Below the pieces are notes generated by a model. That model did no database searches. It worked only from the letters and a program-made list of their open reading frames with translations, and was not told the DNA's origin. From the NCBI GenBank assembly GCA_031769625.1, contig JAUIMM010000113.1, positions 11,171,001 to 11,235,000 on the forward strand: a stretch of 64,000 nucleotides of DNA, given 5' to 3'. The translations under genes were made by a program, and so were the position numbers. Source of the stretch: Taudactylus pleione (Eukaryota > Chordata > Amphibia > Anura > Myobatrachidae). Shown here piece after piece: positions 22,111 to 34,506 of this stretch (within the stretch, counting starts at the first letter, position 1; each line of letters starts with the position of its first letter).

Positions 22111-22879
22111 AGTGCTGAATCTTACCTGCTGTCAGTGTGGATCTAGCAGGATGAAACGTTCCTCTCCCTTTACAGGCAGCACAGCAGCAGCAGTCAATCA
22201 ATATGGAGAAGGCATGGGCAGCAGGTTTCCTGACAAACTCCCTCAACAAGCCCCACCCCCTTTTCCACTCTCCAGCCCCTTGGGTTCCTGGGAAAGGAAA
22301 CCTGGCTCCTTATTGGTCGATAGTAGCCATCTTTTTGTAGCCTGCTATGGGTGATGACTTTACACATATTACAATACAGAGCGTCCCTGAATCACTAAAA
22401 TTGTGCCGGCCTGGTGGGCAGATGGCACCCTGTGCCCCGGCCCAGCCCACCCCTGCATAGTTCCGTCCTCTAAGGACAATAACTCATGAATGAGGGCACA
22501 TAGAAAGGCATGGGCTTTGCATTCATTGCCTGAGAGCTGTTAGTTCTGGCCCATATATATGGAGTGGTATATATTTTACCAATCGGCCGGTCTGATGGCA
22601 GTTCAGTCTGTTGACCAATCCGTCGCCCTAGTGTGTACCCATCTAAAGTCTCTTTTTGTAGCCATGCTTCACATGATTTTGGGCAACCATGATTGGATAT
22701 ATTCGCGAGGATTCCGCCGATGCAGTCAACCTGCACCACATCCTGTTACATAAACCCTATTATATGCAATTACAATGCTATGAAGGCAAAATACAGGCTG
22801 TACATAGATTTTGGTCATGTTTGGAGATTTAGAGCACATTTAAAGTACACAATACACTGACTGTATGCATGTTTATTAA

Positions 22880-23480
22880 AAAAAAATGTGTACACAGAAA
22901 AATTTTAAAATTATTTTTAAACGCTCACACTACTATGATGTAGACGTATGATGCCCGATTTTAGGATTTCCCAATCTAGCAATTTGCGCCCATACATTAC
23001 AGATCTTTTTCAGTGATTTGCCGATCGTTTTCAGCAAATACAGATCTGTCAATCTTGAAAGGCCCATCATTTTACTAGTAACGTTCTGCAAATCTGCTCA
23101 TTGTTACCATACACTAGCAATCTACAGCCCCAATCGAACTGTGAAATACATCATGTTGGACAACCTGATTTAGCAATTCCAATCACTTTTTGGTTGAAAT
23201 CTGATCTGTGAACCCCATACACTGCAGATTTTTATACACAATCATCTGCAAAAAGCAGACTTGCCACAATCGATTGCTGATGTATGAGGGCATTAAGTTG
23301 CTGGTAGTGAGAACAGAAATTCCAACACAGTTGGAAACACTGAAACATCAATTTCTTCCTCAATTAATGCTTTGAAAAGATGAACCAATGAATTCCACCA
23401 TGTTGGATTCCACCGATGCGCTGACCCTGGCATCTGGGGATCGGCGAATTGGCCCAATCTGTCACTAGTGTTTGAGGGCC
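22880..23480. repeat. Decayed MITE-like repeat with GCAATCGATTG words
   Basis: Words such as CCATACACT, CAGATCTG, AATCGATTG and TGAGGGCCTTAA recur in both orientations. The termini are not clear. No coding frame is credible. Confidence 0.4.
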
Positions 23481-23569
23481 TTAACTCCAACCTTCAATGT
23501 ATACCTCACACCTGAATTTCATTGTCATCATATCAATTGTTGATAGATACAGTAACAGGTGTATTTTTT

Positions 23570-24100
23570 ATCTCCGTCCCCTGCTCACTGTTCAACCCAC
23601 CTCAGCCACACTAGGTCACTGTTCAGCTCCCCTCACTCAGCACCTGCTCACTGCAGTGCTCAGCCCCCCACTTCCTGTTCAACCCCAGCTCCTCCTCACT
23701 GCAGTGCTCTATGTTTAGGTCCCCCAGCCACTGATTAGCCCTAGCCCCCTGTCAACCAGCATCTGCTCACTGCAATGTTCTGTGCTCACCTCCCTCTGTT
23801 CAGCCCCTCTCACTGTCAGTCAGCACCTGCTCACTGTAGACAGTGTGCTCAGAAGCCCCCTCATTCCGAGTCATCCATCATTCACACCTGCTGCTTCAAC
23901 TCATTAAACTAAGTAGCCCCAGATCAGCACCAACCACCACCACAGAGCAGTCAAACATTTTCACTGCTGGTTCTCTGGGAGACTGTCACACAGAGAGAGA
24001 GTGAAGGAGTGTGATGTGTAATCCCCCTTTAACTTCTGGGTCCTCTGGGAGACTGTCACACTGTCAGAGAGAAGGAATGTGATCCCCCTTTCACTGCTGC
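23570..24100. repeat. Imperfect tandem repeats
   Basis: At 23575-23850 words of the type CAGCACCTGCTCACTGCAGT recur irregularly. At about 23960-24100 a segment of about 70 bp with CTCTGGGAGACTGTCACAC and AATCCCCCTTT is present twice. Confidence 0.6.
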
Positions 24101-24181
24101 TGCTAGAGCAACTAGACTGAGCACAGAATGGAGGAGCCAGGGACTGAGAAGGAGTGATCCTTCTAGTTCTGCTGCCTAAGC

Positions 24182-24356
24182 GGTCTATTTACTAAGCAGT
24201 GTTAGGAGACAGAGTGAAAAGTGATAAGGTGCCAGCCAATCAGCTCCTAACTGTCATCTCACAGGCTGTGTTTGAAAAATGACAGTTGGCAGATGATTGG
24301 CTGGCACCTTATCACTTTTCACTCTGTCTCCTAACACTGCTTAGTAAATAGACCCC
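24182..24356. mobile_element. Palindromic MITE, GGTCTATTTACTAAGC family
   Basis: The inverted arms are nearly identical over about 70 bp (GGTCTATTTACTAAGCAGTG and onward through GGTGCCAGCCAATCA). The centre holds CACAGGCTGTGTTTG. It can fold into one long hairpin. Confidence 0.9.
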
Positions 24357-24929
24357 TTAGGGTCAGAATAGCTGCGGTGGCGTGGGTGAAGACAGTAATG
24401 GCCGACCACAGTTGATGTTATAACATCATAGTGGCCGACAGCACGGGACCATGGGTACGCTGACGTGTCACCTGACCCAGCCTGGCTTTTGTCACTTCCA
24501 CCCACACTGTGCCCCTTAAAAAAAAAAAATGAAGTCCAGTGCTGCCGCAGCCTCCCCCCTTCAGAACCGGGACAATAGGGCATCCCGACATCCCGAATAC
24601 AATGTTCGAAATGCACACCCATATTCCGGTACGCTCCCGATAAATCCGAGACATATAGCATCCCTAATATAAGGTAGGCAAAGGATTTACTAACGCTATA
24701 GAAGTGTATAGGCAAGGTTACTGTCATTATATTTAGTGTGAGGGAAGAAATGGTGTGACAATACCATTCTGTGTTAACAACCAGTGTCTATCCAATCTAG
24801 GATAGTCAGACTCCCATGGTGAGTAGTGGATTTAGAGGCCACATTCTCATGATTGGTGTCAGCACATTATACATATATATTGGTGTCAGGCCTGTGTCAG
24901 TTCTTATTAAAGGCTTTCTGAGATATAGG

Positions 24930-25107
24930 GGTCTATTCACTAAGCTTTTTTAGGAGATAAAGTGAACGGTGATACAGTACCAGCCAATCAGCTCCTAACT
25001 GTCATGTCACAGGCTGTGTTTGAAAAATGGCAGTTAGGAGCTGATTGGCTGGTACCTTATCACCGTTCACTTTATTTCCTAACAAAACTTACTAAATAGA
25101 CCCCATA
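24930..25107. mobile_element. Palindromic MITE, GGTCTATTTACTAAGC family
   Basis: Inverted arms GGGGTCTATTCACTAAGC and, inverted, GGGGTCTATTTAGTAAG, with AGCCAATCAGCTCCTAAC in both arms. The structure matches 24182-24356. Confidence 0.9.
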
Positions 25108-25130
25108 ATTTTGACAACAATTTTAACATA

Positions 25131-26184
25131 CAGAGGAGTCTATTCATTATGTTAATTATCGGGGTTTGAGCGGACTCCGATAATTAACATACTAACTCTC
25201 CATAAGCACTGGAGTAGTTCATCATTGCACAGAAACAGCTGATCCTTAAAATCAGCTATCTCCCGAAACGGATTCACTGTTCCTTTCAGAGCAGTGAAAC
25301 TTAGTACTGCTGTGTCGCCTCGGCAGTGCTAGTGCACCTGCGTGAGCTAGAGTTCATACAGGCGCACAAAGCCCCGGTGTCTGCCGGAAGGAGCAGGACA
25401 TGGATGGAGGAATCCAAAAGGATCCCTCTTGGCAACCCGGGACTCCTTCCCATACGGAAGGAGCAGGGTGACGTGAGTGCGGGAGCAAACGCCATAGGCA
25501 AACGCAGGGGGGGTTTCCGTCTGCCTGGAAACCCCCCTCCCTAGCCCACACAATGACCACAATAGAAATAGTAGTAATATAATAGATTGTTACCAGTGCT
25601 GCATGTTATTCTCACTATCACAAATGACATAATTAGCACCACCTGTGGATCTTTTAACATGTATCAGCCATTAATAAATTACCTGTGCACAACTAGAAGA
25701 TCTGCAAAACATGCACTGTTAGAGATGCACTGCTGTAGAGCCCAATATGTACATATTCAGTATGTCCAGGGCAGGGCTAGGTTCTTCTGCTGCTCCTCCA
25801 GACTCCCGGACTTGCTCCAATAGTCTGGAATGGTGCCCACATCTGACATAAATACGTTCAGTTCAGGCAGGATGGCCCTACTGATGCATCTAATGGCTTA
25901 CTGTGATCTCTGGTCCTGTATATGCTGGGACACTTTGTATGATGCTTATTAAAGCGGGTTAAGTACTAATTCTGCCCTCTTCATGGACTGGCCACACTCG
26001 CTCTAAAATTAAGCATTTGGAAACCCCCCTCTGGAAATCCTGCGTTTGGCACTGAACGCCATCTGAAAATGGTGAATGCTCCCACAGTCAAGCTCCGAAA
26101 ATATTGTATTTCCAGAGCTTGATGAATTTCTGTCCCCAAACTAGTGTTTTTTGTAGAAATTAAGTGATAATGAATAGACCCCAG
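25131..26184. mobile_element. MITE-like element with GTCTATTCATTAT ends
   Basis: Ends are GGAGTCTATTCATTATG and, inverted, GGGGTCTATTCATTATC. A strong hairpin joins ATGTTAATTATCGG (25159) to its complement near 25188. Pieces near 25500 and 26020 (GGAAACCCCCCTC) recur. The middle (25560-25980) looks like unrelated sequence, possibly a later insertion. Confidence 0.55.
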
Positions 26185-26573
26185 AGCAAAGATATTTCAT
26201 TGGAAGATAACTGCCCTGACAGCACTATCAAATCAATAATAATGACCTTCCAATGTATAAATACATATACTGTATTCAAAGCACCCATAAAATGTATTCA
26301 GATATTTAGGAAAGTAGTATTTAAGAATAAGTTATTTCACAGTGGATGTACTGATGATATGTGTACAGAGAGTTTGGTCCCATGGATCACTAAAAACTTA
26401 TGTTACTATTTTTCTATGTTTAAATTACGATATTTGTCTCAAATTTACGTCAAAATCCTAAAATACTGTAAATACAGTATCTAATATAAATAAATAAAGT
26501 ATTTAAAAAAAGGCTTATCAGGCCCTTGCTATACCTACCAGTATTGCAAGACATCTATAAGGTAAGCTCTGGG

Positions 26574-26742
26574 GGGAGGGGAGATGTATTAAACATAGGA
26601 GAGAGAAAGTGGAGAGAGATAAAGCACCAACCAATCAGCTCCTAACTGTCATTTTTCAAACACAGCCTTTACAATGGCAGTTAGAAGCTGATTGGTTGGT
26701 ATTTTATTTCTCTCCAAGCTTTGATGCATCTCCCCCTCTAGA
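26574..26742. mobile_element. Palindromic MITE, GGGGAGATGTATTAAAC family
   Basis: Arms GGGGAGATGTATTAAACAT and, inverted, GAGGGGGAGATGCATCAAAG, with CCAACCAATCAGCTCCTAAC in both arms. Same family as 15004-15606. Confidence 0.85.
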
Positions 26743-26857
26743 ACTCCTAGCGACAGCAATGTAATGGATATAATGTAGTCATTAGTCCTAGATGTCTGAA
26801 TGATTTAACTTTTTCTTTGGTATATTATACATGCTATTAATGTTTCATCTTTGTAAT

Positions 26858-27195
26858 GGTGCATACACACAGGATGATCGTCAATGATAATGATATCGTT
26901 GAACTATCTCCCGGGTGTGCTGGATGATCGATATCGATCATCCAGCACACCACTAACCCACCAACGATGGCAAACGACCTGCGATCAACGATCACGGGTC
27001 CATATAGTAACCTGATCGATATCGACCAGGTTGGCCTGCATGCACGGGCGATGTACGATATCGTTATTGTCCATGCGTTCCCACGTCGTTGGTGGATTGC
27101 AGGCACCGAAATATGCACGATATGAACGGTAACGATATGATGGATATCGTTATCGTTCATATCATGCATTTCAATCTTACCGTGTGTACGCACCT
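26858..27195. mobile_element. MITE with GGTGCGTACACAC ends and internal palindromes
   Basis: Ends are GGTGCATACACACAGG and, inverted, AGGTGCGTACACACGG. The inside holds a perfect 38-bp palindrome (26914-26951), GATCGATATCGACC near 27013, and a long hairpin at 27119-27163. ATATCGTTATCGTT words recur. No coding frame is credible. Confidence 0.75.
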
Positions 27196-28590
27196 TTACT
27201 GTGTTTGATCATTGAACACTTCATTCTGTGATGTCCAGTAAACTCCGACATTAACATTGTGTTTGCAATGTTTGCTGATTTTTACTTTGCTATTTTAATT
27301 TTCCAACCACTAGGTGGCAGTGTAACTTTAAGTTTATGTCCCTTCTACCTTCCTACTTTGATATGTCACTGGAATATGTCACAGGAATAGGATTAATTTA
27401 ATTAATATTATATAGAAAGCAATGTATTTAAAACAGTAATGCTGCAAACAAATATTTACATGGCAGAGTAATGCAAAAGAAAAATATGCTATTTATTGTC
27501 TATCAGTGACTTGAGTCTACCATAGCCAACTGACTTGTAATGATTTTGCAGATTCCTTCGGGCATTTCTGCTTACCATGAACTTGTGCAGCAACAGAGTG
27601 TGCTGTCCTCAGCAATTATCTGTAAGCCAGGTAGAGCTGTCTGTATTCTCACTCAGAGTCTGGGTAATTTGCTGTAAGCTTCTGAGCTGAACGACCATAC
27701 AAGCATGTGTTTTCTTATTCTATGTACATTTCTATATATACAGGATAATGCACTCCCCATAGTAAATTATAAGGTTACTAGAAGTCACAGAGGAGCTCAG
27801 TGACCATATACTGTACAGTGATTCTAGAATCTTTGTGAATCCTTTACAATTTTTGGAATTTGTGCATAATTGTGACCTTAAATGTGTTCAGGTCTTCATC
27901 TAGGTCATACTAATAGATAAAGAGAACACAATAAGGCATATAAAACACAAAGGATGTACAGTACTTATTCATTAGTCTATTGACCAAAATGTTCCAATAG
28001 TACATTTCTAAAAGCATCATAAACTTTTTAGCACCACTGCAAAAGCACAAGATTGTAGGTCAATTGCTTTGATACAGGTCACATAAATATAGCGTATGTA
28101 TATAATACAGGAGCCTGGTCATATGATATGCGTTACTGAACTGACATTTGGAGCTAAAAGGACTAGATATGAAACACGAGGTTAAAATATATCAAAAATA
28201 TATTATTCAGCATTAACCTTAATTTCCACTTGAGCACTGTATAAATAAATGTATTACCTCCACACTCCATTACAGAAACTTGAAGCACATCCCACATCTT
28301 TCAGAGAGTTTCCTGATGGCATCTGTTACAGGACAAAAAGCTGAAGTTGCACTCATTTGATCTGTTGTACTATCACTGGCCTTGTCCCTTATGTGCATCA
28401 ACCAATCCACCATGTGCATGTAAGCTGAAGAGGCCCACAAACCTGCCAGTCACTGGCTATGCACACAACTTGCGGTTTAGATAAATGGGCTTTGAGCCAG
28501 GCCCACCATAACTCACCTTTATCTATTGCCTAGTATATTATTCAGAGGCGGTAATACATACTGGTTTATGAAATGCAGAAGCTGAATACT
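27196..28590. other. Stretch without a recognised gene
   Basis: AT-rich, apparently unique sequence. I see no coding frame, no repeat array and no clear transposon ends. Confidence 0.5.
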
Positions 28591-28594
28591 GAAT

Positions 28595-28860
28595 AATGGA
28601 AGATGCATGGCAGAGTGATCCCACCCTTTGCACAGAGACACATACCCATTGCAGACTCCTACATATTATGCATGGAGATACCACATTGCATGGAGGTACC
28701 ACATTGCATGGAGGTACCATGTATTGCAGAGATAACCTTTTGAACAGAGACACACCACTGCAGACCCCCACATATTATGCAGAACACCCTACTGCATTGA
28801 ATGGAAACACCAGGTATTGCGGAGATAACCTTTGCACAGGATCCCCTTTCCAGAAACACA
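28595..28860. repeat. Short imperfect tandem repeats
   Basis: CATTGCATGGAGGTACCA is repeated about three times near 28680-28720. GCAGACNCCNACATATTATG and TTGCAGAGATAACCTTT each occur twice around it. Confidence 0.65.
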
Positions 28861-29582
28861 TCTCATGACACTGCACAAAGATTCTCCCTTTCTGCACCAC
28901 ATACTATAGCAGGCAATGAATCTACTTCCACCTAGGTCCATTTAGAGTTATAAACATTTCTGTGGTTTCTTCTGCCCCAGCCCCTTTTACTCTATCTCCA
29001 ATCATCTACATCTGCAAATGATAGTACTTCTATCTGGACTATGGAAGGGGAGTGAATTTTAGCAGATACTTATGAATATAACCTGGTGAACACACAAAAC
29101 AGTTTGGGAAGTCTCAATGGTCCTCCCAGCACACGTCATGGTGCTCACCAGCTGCACTCCAGTGCAGACTACACAAACTGAATGAGCAGAGAAGCTAAAG
29201 CCCTTCTGCATGTGCACTGTAAACAACTCATCAAAGTCCATTCTCCTACCCTTTTAGTATCACCATTTCCACTTACATTGAACAGCCAGGGGCTTTTTTT
29301 ATACAATAGCGGGGATCTCCCAGTTACAGTGGAAATAAGTCCAGACTGTCTAGCACTGGTGGTGTAGATTGAGTATTTGCTGGTGGTAGTGTGTGGTAAA
29401 CCCCGTGGCTAGTTGAATCTGCCCCATTGTGCTATTATGGGCTATCAGTGTGTATCATTAATAGCTGGGTGTACGGTTGCCTATAAACTTAGGTGTTAAA
29501 ATTGTATTTCTATGCAATTTTCTACTTTTACATGTTTGGGGAGACACTGGGCTGATAGTGTAAGGGGTGTACTTGGCCATGT

Positions 29583-29690
29583 GGTGCTAGTCACACCCAC
29601 ACAGCACTGGTCACACCAACACAGCACTGGCCACACCAACACAGCACTAGTCACACCCACACAGCACTGGTCACACCCATTCCACCTCTC
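29583..29690. repeat. 20-bp minisatellite, about five units
   Basis: Five units of GTCACACCCACACAGCACTG with small changes (CACACCAACACAGCACTGGC). Confidence 0.85.
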
Positions 29691-29784
29691 ACAACAGGCT
29701 CTTGATAATTATTAGCCCCAGGCCCATGTGGCCCTTAATCTGGCCCTTGTTTACATACTACAGTACTAGAATGTGTCACTTTTA

Positions 29785-30085
29785 AGCTGGGTACACACAA
29801 TACTATCCATCGTACAATATATCGTTCCGTCGCGGATCGGAATGATATATTGTACATATCGTGCAGTGTGTACACCCATTCTGTCATAGGTGATGGTCAT
29901 TCATCTCATCGTCCACTGCAGTGACACTGCAATGAGCGGCGCCAGGCTACTACATGCAGCAGGTAACTATATATCATGGCGTCGTACATCGTATCGCGCA
30001 GTGTGTATGGCTGTGGCATGCTATGTATTGTTACTTTTTATCCTTCCATCATTGGGTACACACATTGTGTAGTGTGTACCCAGCT
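29785..30085. mobile_element. PIF/Harbinger-like MITE
   Basis: Ends are AGCTGGGTACACACAATAC and, inverted, AGCTGGGTACACACTACAC, flanked on both sides by TTA (29782-29784 and 30086-30088). The 3-bp TTA duplication fits PIF/Harbinger. Confidence 0.8.
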
Positions 30086-30270
30086 TTAGTCTTGGTACTG
30101 GGGTGACCACCTGTTGCTTCACCCAATAAACAAATGATGTAGTCAAAATAAACCATGCTTGTACAAAGCATTACAATAAACATAGACATAGACATTCAGA
30201 CAGTTAAGATACATGACCTTCTTGACATCGGTGGGTGTTTCTAAGTACCCACGACAATAAATAGAATAGG

Positions 30271-30900
30271 TGTTGTGACACAGTCAGGATAGGGGTCCCT
30301 CTCCTGGGTAGATGAACTCCCTCTTTACACACACAGCAGCCGTAGAAACAGGACACAATTCCGGGTTTCTCATGCAAGCTGGTCGGAGCCAGTCTTTATT
30401 GTACTGGACACATAAATAAAACAAAACACAAACAAAATCCTAGCCCGTCTGGGCTCTAACTAGACAGCAGATTCCCTCACTAACAGAAGACTAAATAAGT
30501 TCACGTCCACAGTACTTACAGGTGGTATCACACAGTGTCTCAGAGCAGACTAGCCTGCAGGCCTGCTCTCCCAGGTATGAGACACTCAGCTATAGTAAAA
30601 CCCAGCTTATCTGAGCCACTTTCAGGTGCAAGCCCTAACGAGCCTGCTACCAGGCTGAAAGGCCCAACACCTGGAGTGGCCTGTGGATGGAGCCCTCCCT
30701 CTCCTCACATCCACACCCCCAGGACCTATTCTGGCATTTCACTAAAGCCGACATTTCTAGTCTGTTTTTCCAAACAGACTTCTCCTGGGGGTTTTAAAAC
30801 ACATGGGAAAGGTATCTGGGACAGACATAGAAGCCATTCAAAGCTGCTCCAGTGCTTCTATCACAGTGCATACTGTATATGCAGTGCCAACCACCAGGAG
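30271..30900 (-). mobile_element. Possible solo LTR or other retroelement tail
   Basis: On the minus strand there is an AATAAA signal at about 30395, followed by a GC-richer segment that ends TGTGTCACA, as many retroelement LTRs do. I could not find matching 5-bp duplications or the other end, so this is tentative. No coding frame is present. Confidence 0.3.
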
Positions 30901-32289
30901 CATGAAGTCAGGCCAGTGATAGTGGAGCCTCATTCGGCAACATGAACGCATGGACAGCAAGTGACAATCTTGAGTGACAAGAACGTGTTTCTAGCGCCTT
31001 GCAACAGTGAGTTGTGCCTACACTTTTCCAACACAAGCCCTAATTGAAGCATTTCAATTTAAAACATCAAAGTGTGAAATACTTCCAGCCTGTCACTGGG
31101 GATGCAGCAGTAGAATGTACATTGTGCTTGACATTTTATCCATCATATCATCAGTTTCTGCAGACAGCTACTTCACCCATTTTGTGACAAGTGAAGCTTA
31201 ATACGTGGTTTAAATAAATGCATGGAGTAAAAGTAATAACAGCCTCACTTGCTGCAGCGTGACATCCCCATAGCGATACATCAATAGAACCTTGGAATAT
31301 ATTTACAACTTGAAATTAACCACACAAGGCTGGAGAGAAACTTTTCACATTTATACTTCTGTCTCTTCTGTGATTACTGTCAGTTTAGAGATTTTCTTAA
31401 AGGTTTACTCTGCCTTCTGGTAGTAGAATAACAATGCAATTTGTGCCAGTCAGCAGTGTTTAGTATTAATGCACCCTGACAGATGTGCACATGTAATTCC
31501 ATCTTGTTTCCAGTTTTAGGAGAAAAATATTTAATTTTGCATTAGTTCTTCTCTTGCTTGTCAGTTATACCTGAAGCCTATGTCATGGCTTTGTGATGTA
31601 TATAAACCTACTGTACTTTGCTTTGTAAAATAAAAGATTTAAAACAGAAATAATATTAGTGCTACTTTAAACCTCGCTGGCAAAACGGTCAAAAATCTGC
31701 AGCTATGAAAACATTGCTGCTTAGTAAATAAACCCCTTTTTGTGTGTGTGTGTGTTTTTTTTTTCTAGGAATAAGCTATTATTGTTCCTTTAAATCATTA
31801 AAAGAAAATGTTGTTAATATAATCTTAAAATTAAGTAACCGTGTGAAGTAGGCGGTACAGGCGGCTGATGTCGAGATTTGCAATGAATCGCTTTATCTTG
31901 GCCATGTCCCTGCTATACAATGCAGGTAATCTCGGCATTGTCTAGCGTGGGGTCAGTGCCCAGATGACTCATCTCCATGCTCCCGACCCTACCACTTCAG
32001 CTGCTCCACGCCCACCGCAGTGCCGACCTGGCTGCCTCCTCCCGGAGAGGGCAGCCCAAAGGTTGGCAAGTGTGCAGTATAGTAATTGTGCCATAGGAGG
32101 TGAACGCACAGCATCCTCTATCCTCTATTTCTTTAAAAAGCAAAACATGGGGTGTTTTACTATTGGAAGCATTGCCTTTTTAATACCCCACACACTGAGG
32201 AACCATACTTTCACCTACTCGACAGTGTACAAAATCCCTGTGTGATGAACCAAACACTTTACATTTTGATTAATCAGCCCATAAGACCT
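30901..32289. other. Stretch without a recognised gene
   Basis: AT-rich sequence with a (TG)n and poly-T run at about 31739-31764. No convincing coding frame or transposon ends. Confidence 0.5.
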
Positions 32290-32294
32290 TCTTT

Positions 32295-33090
32295 CAGTCC
32301 CGACAGCGGCAGCCCGGCAAGGGTGAAGATCCCGATCGTCCCTAAGGTAAGTATCGCTAACCTAATTCTACCCCCTAAACCTAACCCCCCCTTAGGGGTG
32401 CCTAACCCTAACCTCCCCCCCAAGTGCCTAAACCTAACCCCCCCTTCCCCGCAGCCTGAACCTAACCCTCCCGGGGGGGTGCCTAACCCTATCCTCCCCC
32501 CGGGGGTGCCTAACCCCCCCTTCCCCTAGCCTAAACCTAACCCTCCCGGGGGGGTGCCTAACCCTAAATTTCCCCAGGAGCCCTAAACCTAACCCTCCCC
32601 CCCGATGCTGTCCACGCCAGCCGCCCGGCTTACCTTTGTTCGGTATGCCGGGCGTCGGTCTTCCGGAGTATGGTTAATGACAGGCGTCGAGTTATCCCCC
32701 CTCTAAGTGCCTAACCCTAACCACCCCCTTCCCCGCTGCCTAAACCTAAGTCCCCCGGGGGGGTGCCTAACCCTAAGTCCCCCCCCCGGGGGTGCCTAAC
32801 CCTAACCCTCCCTCCCCCTAGCCTAACCCTAACCCTCCCAGGGGGGTACCTAACCCTAAGTCCCCCCCGGGAGCCCTAAACCTAACCCTCCCCCCCGCGG
32901 CTGTCCGCTCGCGGTGCCCGGCATCACTACGTTCGTGATGCCAGGTGACGGTCTCCCGGCGTCGGGGAAATGCGGGCATCTACATCTAGAAGCCCGGCAT
33001 TTCACCCTTGCCGGGATAAGACAGTCGGGAAGCCGGCTGCCAGTATTTAGGCAGTCGGCTTCCCGATTGCCTCCTGCAATATCATCCCAA
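32295..33090 (+). mobile_element. MITE-like repeat with telomere-like filling (copy 4, extended or doubled)
   Basis: CCTAACCCTAACC and CCTAAACCTAACC words with G-rich and C-rich spacers fill 32340-32600 and again 32700-32900. A segment of the element-end type (GTATGCCGGGCGTCGGTC) lies between. The right end has GCCGGCTGCCAGTATTTAGGC. This looks like two merged or tandem copies. Confidence 0.65.
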
Positions 33091-33825
33091 ACTTAGTCTG
33101 GACTGTGATGAAACCATCTCTATCACCTTACTGGACCAAACTGAATGTCCCTCAAGAACACAGTCAAGTCCCCTCTAAAGAGCAGGACACGTTACTTCAA
33201 AGAAGAGGTGCTCCACAATCCTACAATTTCAACTATGGCCCCAGAAGAGCAATGCTTTCCTGCCTAGAAGTGAAACATCTGGATAAAAAAGTTAGCTCAA
33301 CAAGAAATAGCAACAGTTAATGAAAAAGACAAACCATACAATTTTTAATGTCCCTTTACTGCTCTGCTAAAACTATGTGGTGCCTTAAAAATAAAAGTTT
33401 AGTAAATCTAAAATACATAATTTGCTTAGTCCCTTTGTCCGGAATGCTCTTTGAATTTGAATATCTCAAAAGACTAATTAAGATATTCATTTGATTTTTT
33501 GGTGACGGTTTTCAATCAGCAATAAATTACAGAATTTGGAATAAAAGTTATAAAAAATCACCAAAAACAAAAAAATTGGCGTTGCCATGATGATAGCTCA
33601 GAATCAATTTCAGAGATATCTAATAAAATGATTATAACTGCCAAGAACAAAGATGCATTCCAATTCATTGATGCTGAAATCCTGAGTGGCAGCAATAAAG
33701 GAGAAATAGTTTTCATTCCAAGAATAAAATTGGCCCCCAGTTAAACTAATTTGCCATTTACTCTAAAGAGGAGACAATTCCCTATAATTCCAGTTTTTAT
33801 TATTACAATCAACAAAAGTGAGAGA
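33091..33825. other. Stretch without a recognised gene
   Basis: AT-rich sequence. No credible coding frame. Confidence 0.45.
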
Positions 33826-34370
33826 CAGACACGGGCTGTCATAGCGCTGACGTCATCGGCTGCCATCTTATTAGCCACCACTATCCCGGACCCCAATGTG
33901 ACCCATCATCCAGGGCCGTAGCTAGGGTAGTGCGGCCGGTGCCATCGCACAGTGCACCACAGGTCAGGGGGCTCTGTTTGGGCCTGTTAAATTTCTGTTT
34001 ATTATCATTCTCACATGTAGCTTCCTCTTATTTCATCCCCAGCATCTCCTGCCCTCCCCTATTTCTTCCCTGGCCCTTCCCCATGTGGCCATGGCCCTTT
34101 TTTGGATGCATTATGTCCTTTTGAAAAATGAGGGGGGCGCCAATGCTCTTTCTGGCACAGGGCACCAAAAAGTCTAGTTACGGCTCTGCCATCATCATCC
34201 CACACTGGTCTGTCTGCCCGGGCTGTCACAGTGCTGATGTCATCAGATGACATCTTATTAGCCACCACTATCCCGGACCCCAATGTGACCCATCATCATG
34301 CCACACTCACACTGGTCTGTCTGCCCGGGCTGTCACAGTGCTGACGTCATCAGCTGACGTCCACTGTGAA
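33826..34370. repeat. Tandem repeat of about 105 bp, three copies, with CRE-like TGACGTCA sites
   Basis: GGGCTGTCANAGNGCTGANGTCATC and GCCACCACTATCCCGGACCC occur in copy 1 (about 33833-33910) and copy 2 (about 34218-34300). A shorter copy 3 is at 34325-34365. Copies 1 and 3 hold the palindrome TGACGTCA. A hAT MITE (33911-34188) sits at the end of copy 1. Confidence 0.8.
33911..34188 (+). mobile_element. hAT MITE, GGCCGTAACTAG family (copy 2)
   Basis: Ends are CAGGGCCGTAGCTAGGG and, inverted, CAGAGCCGTAACTAGAC. The octamer CCATCATC is identical on both sides (33903-33910 and 34189-34196). This is the best-preserved copy of the family here. Confidence 0.92.
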
Positions 34371-34506
34371 ACAAGCACAGGCCCCTTCCCTGGCAGATAA
34401 CTTCCCCTTCTCTCTCCTACCCACTTTCCATGAGGAATACATGGCTGAAAACGAGGAGGCAGAGCCAGCTGCAGGGCTGAGATGGAAGTTTGCAGCCATC
34501 GTGCAA

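Larger units (their letters stand above)
20422..22455. mobile_element. hAT-like element (about 2 kb) holding a Harbinger-like MITE and a minisatellite
   Basis: Ends are CAGGGGCTGGCTGGC and, inverted, CAGGGGTGGGCTGGGCC. Flanking octamers CATAGTAC (20414-20421) and CATAGTTC (22456-22463) match at 7 of 8. Inside are a TAA-flanked MITE (20871-21245) and a 27-bp tandem array (21403-22110). No transposase is visible, so it would depend on a transposase elsewhere. Confidence 0.75.

Noticed and set aside
21319..22354. Long open frames of 139 and 328 codons with MVCPVLPST repeats
   Set aside because: They arise from the 27-bp minisatellite, whose length keeps several frames open. There is no domain or splice-bounded structure.
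32340..32900. Interstitial telomere from a chromosome fusion
   Set aside because: The CCTAACC words are irregular, mixed with CTCCCC spacers and bounded by the ends of a dispersed repeat family found six times in both orientations.
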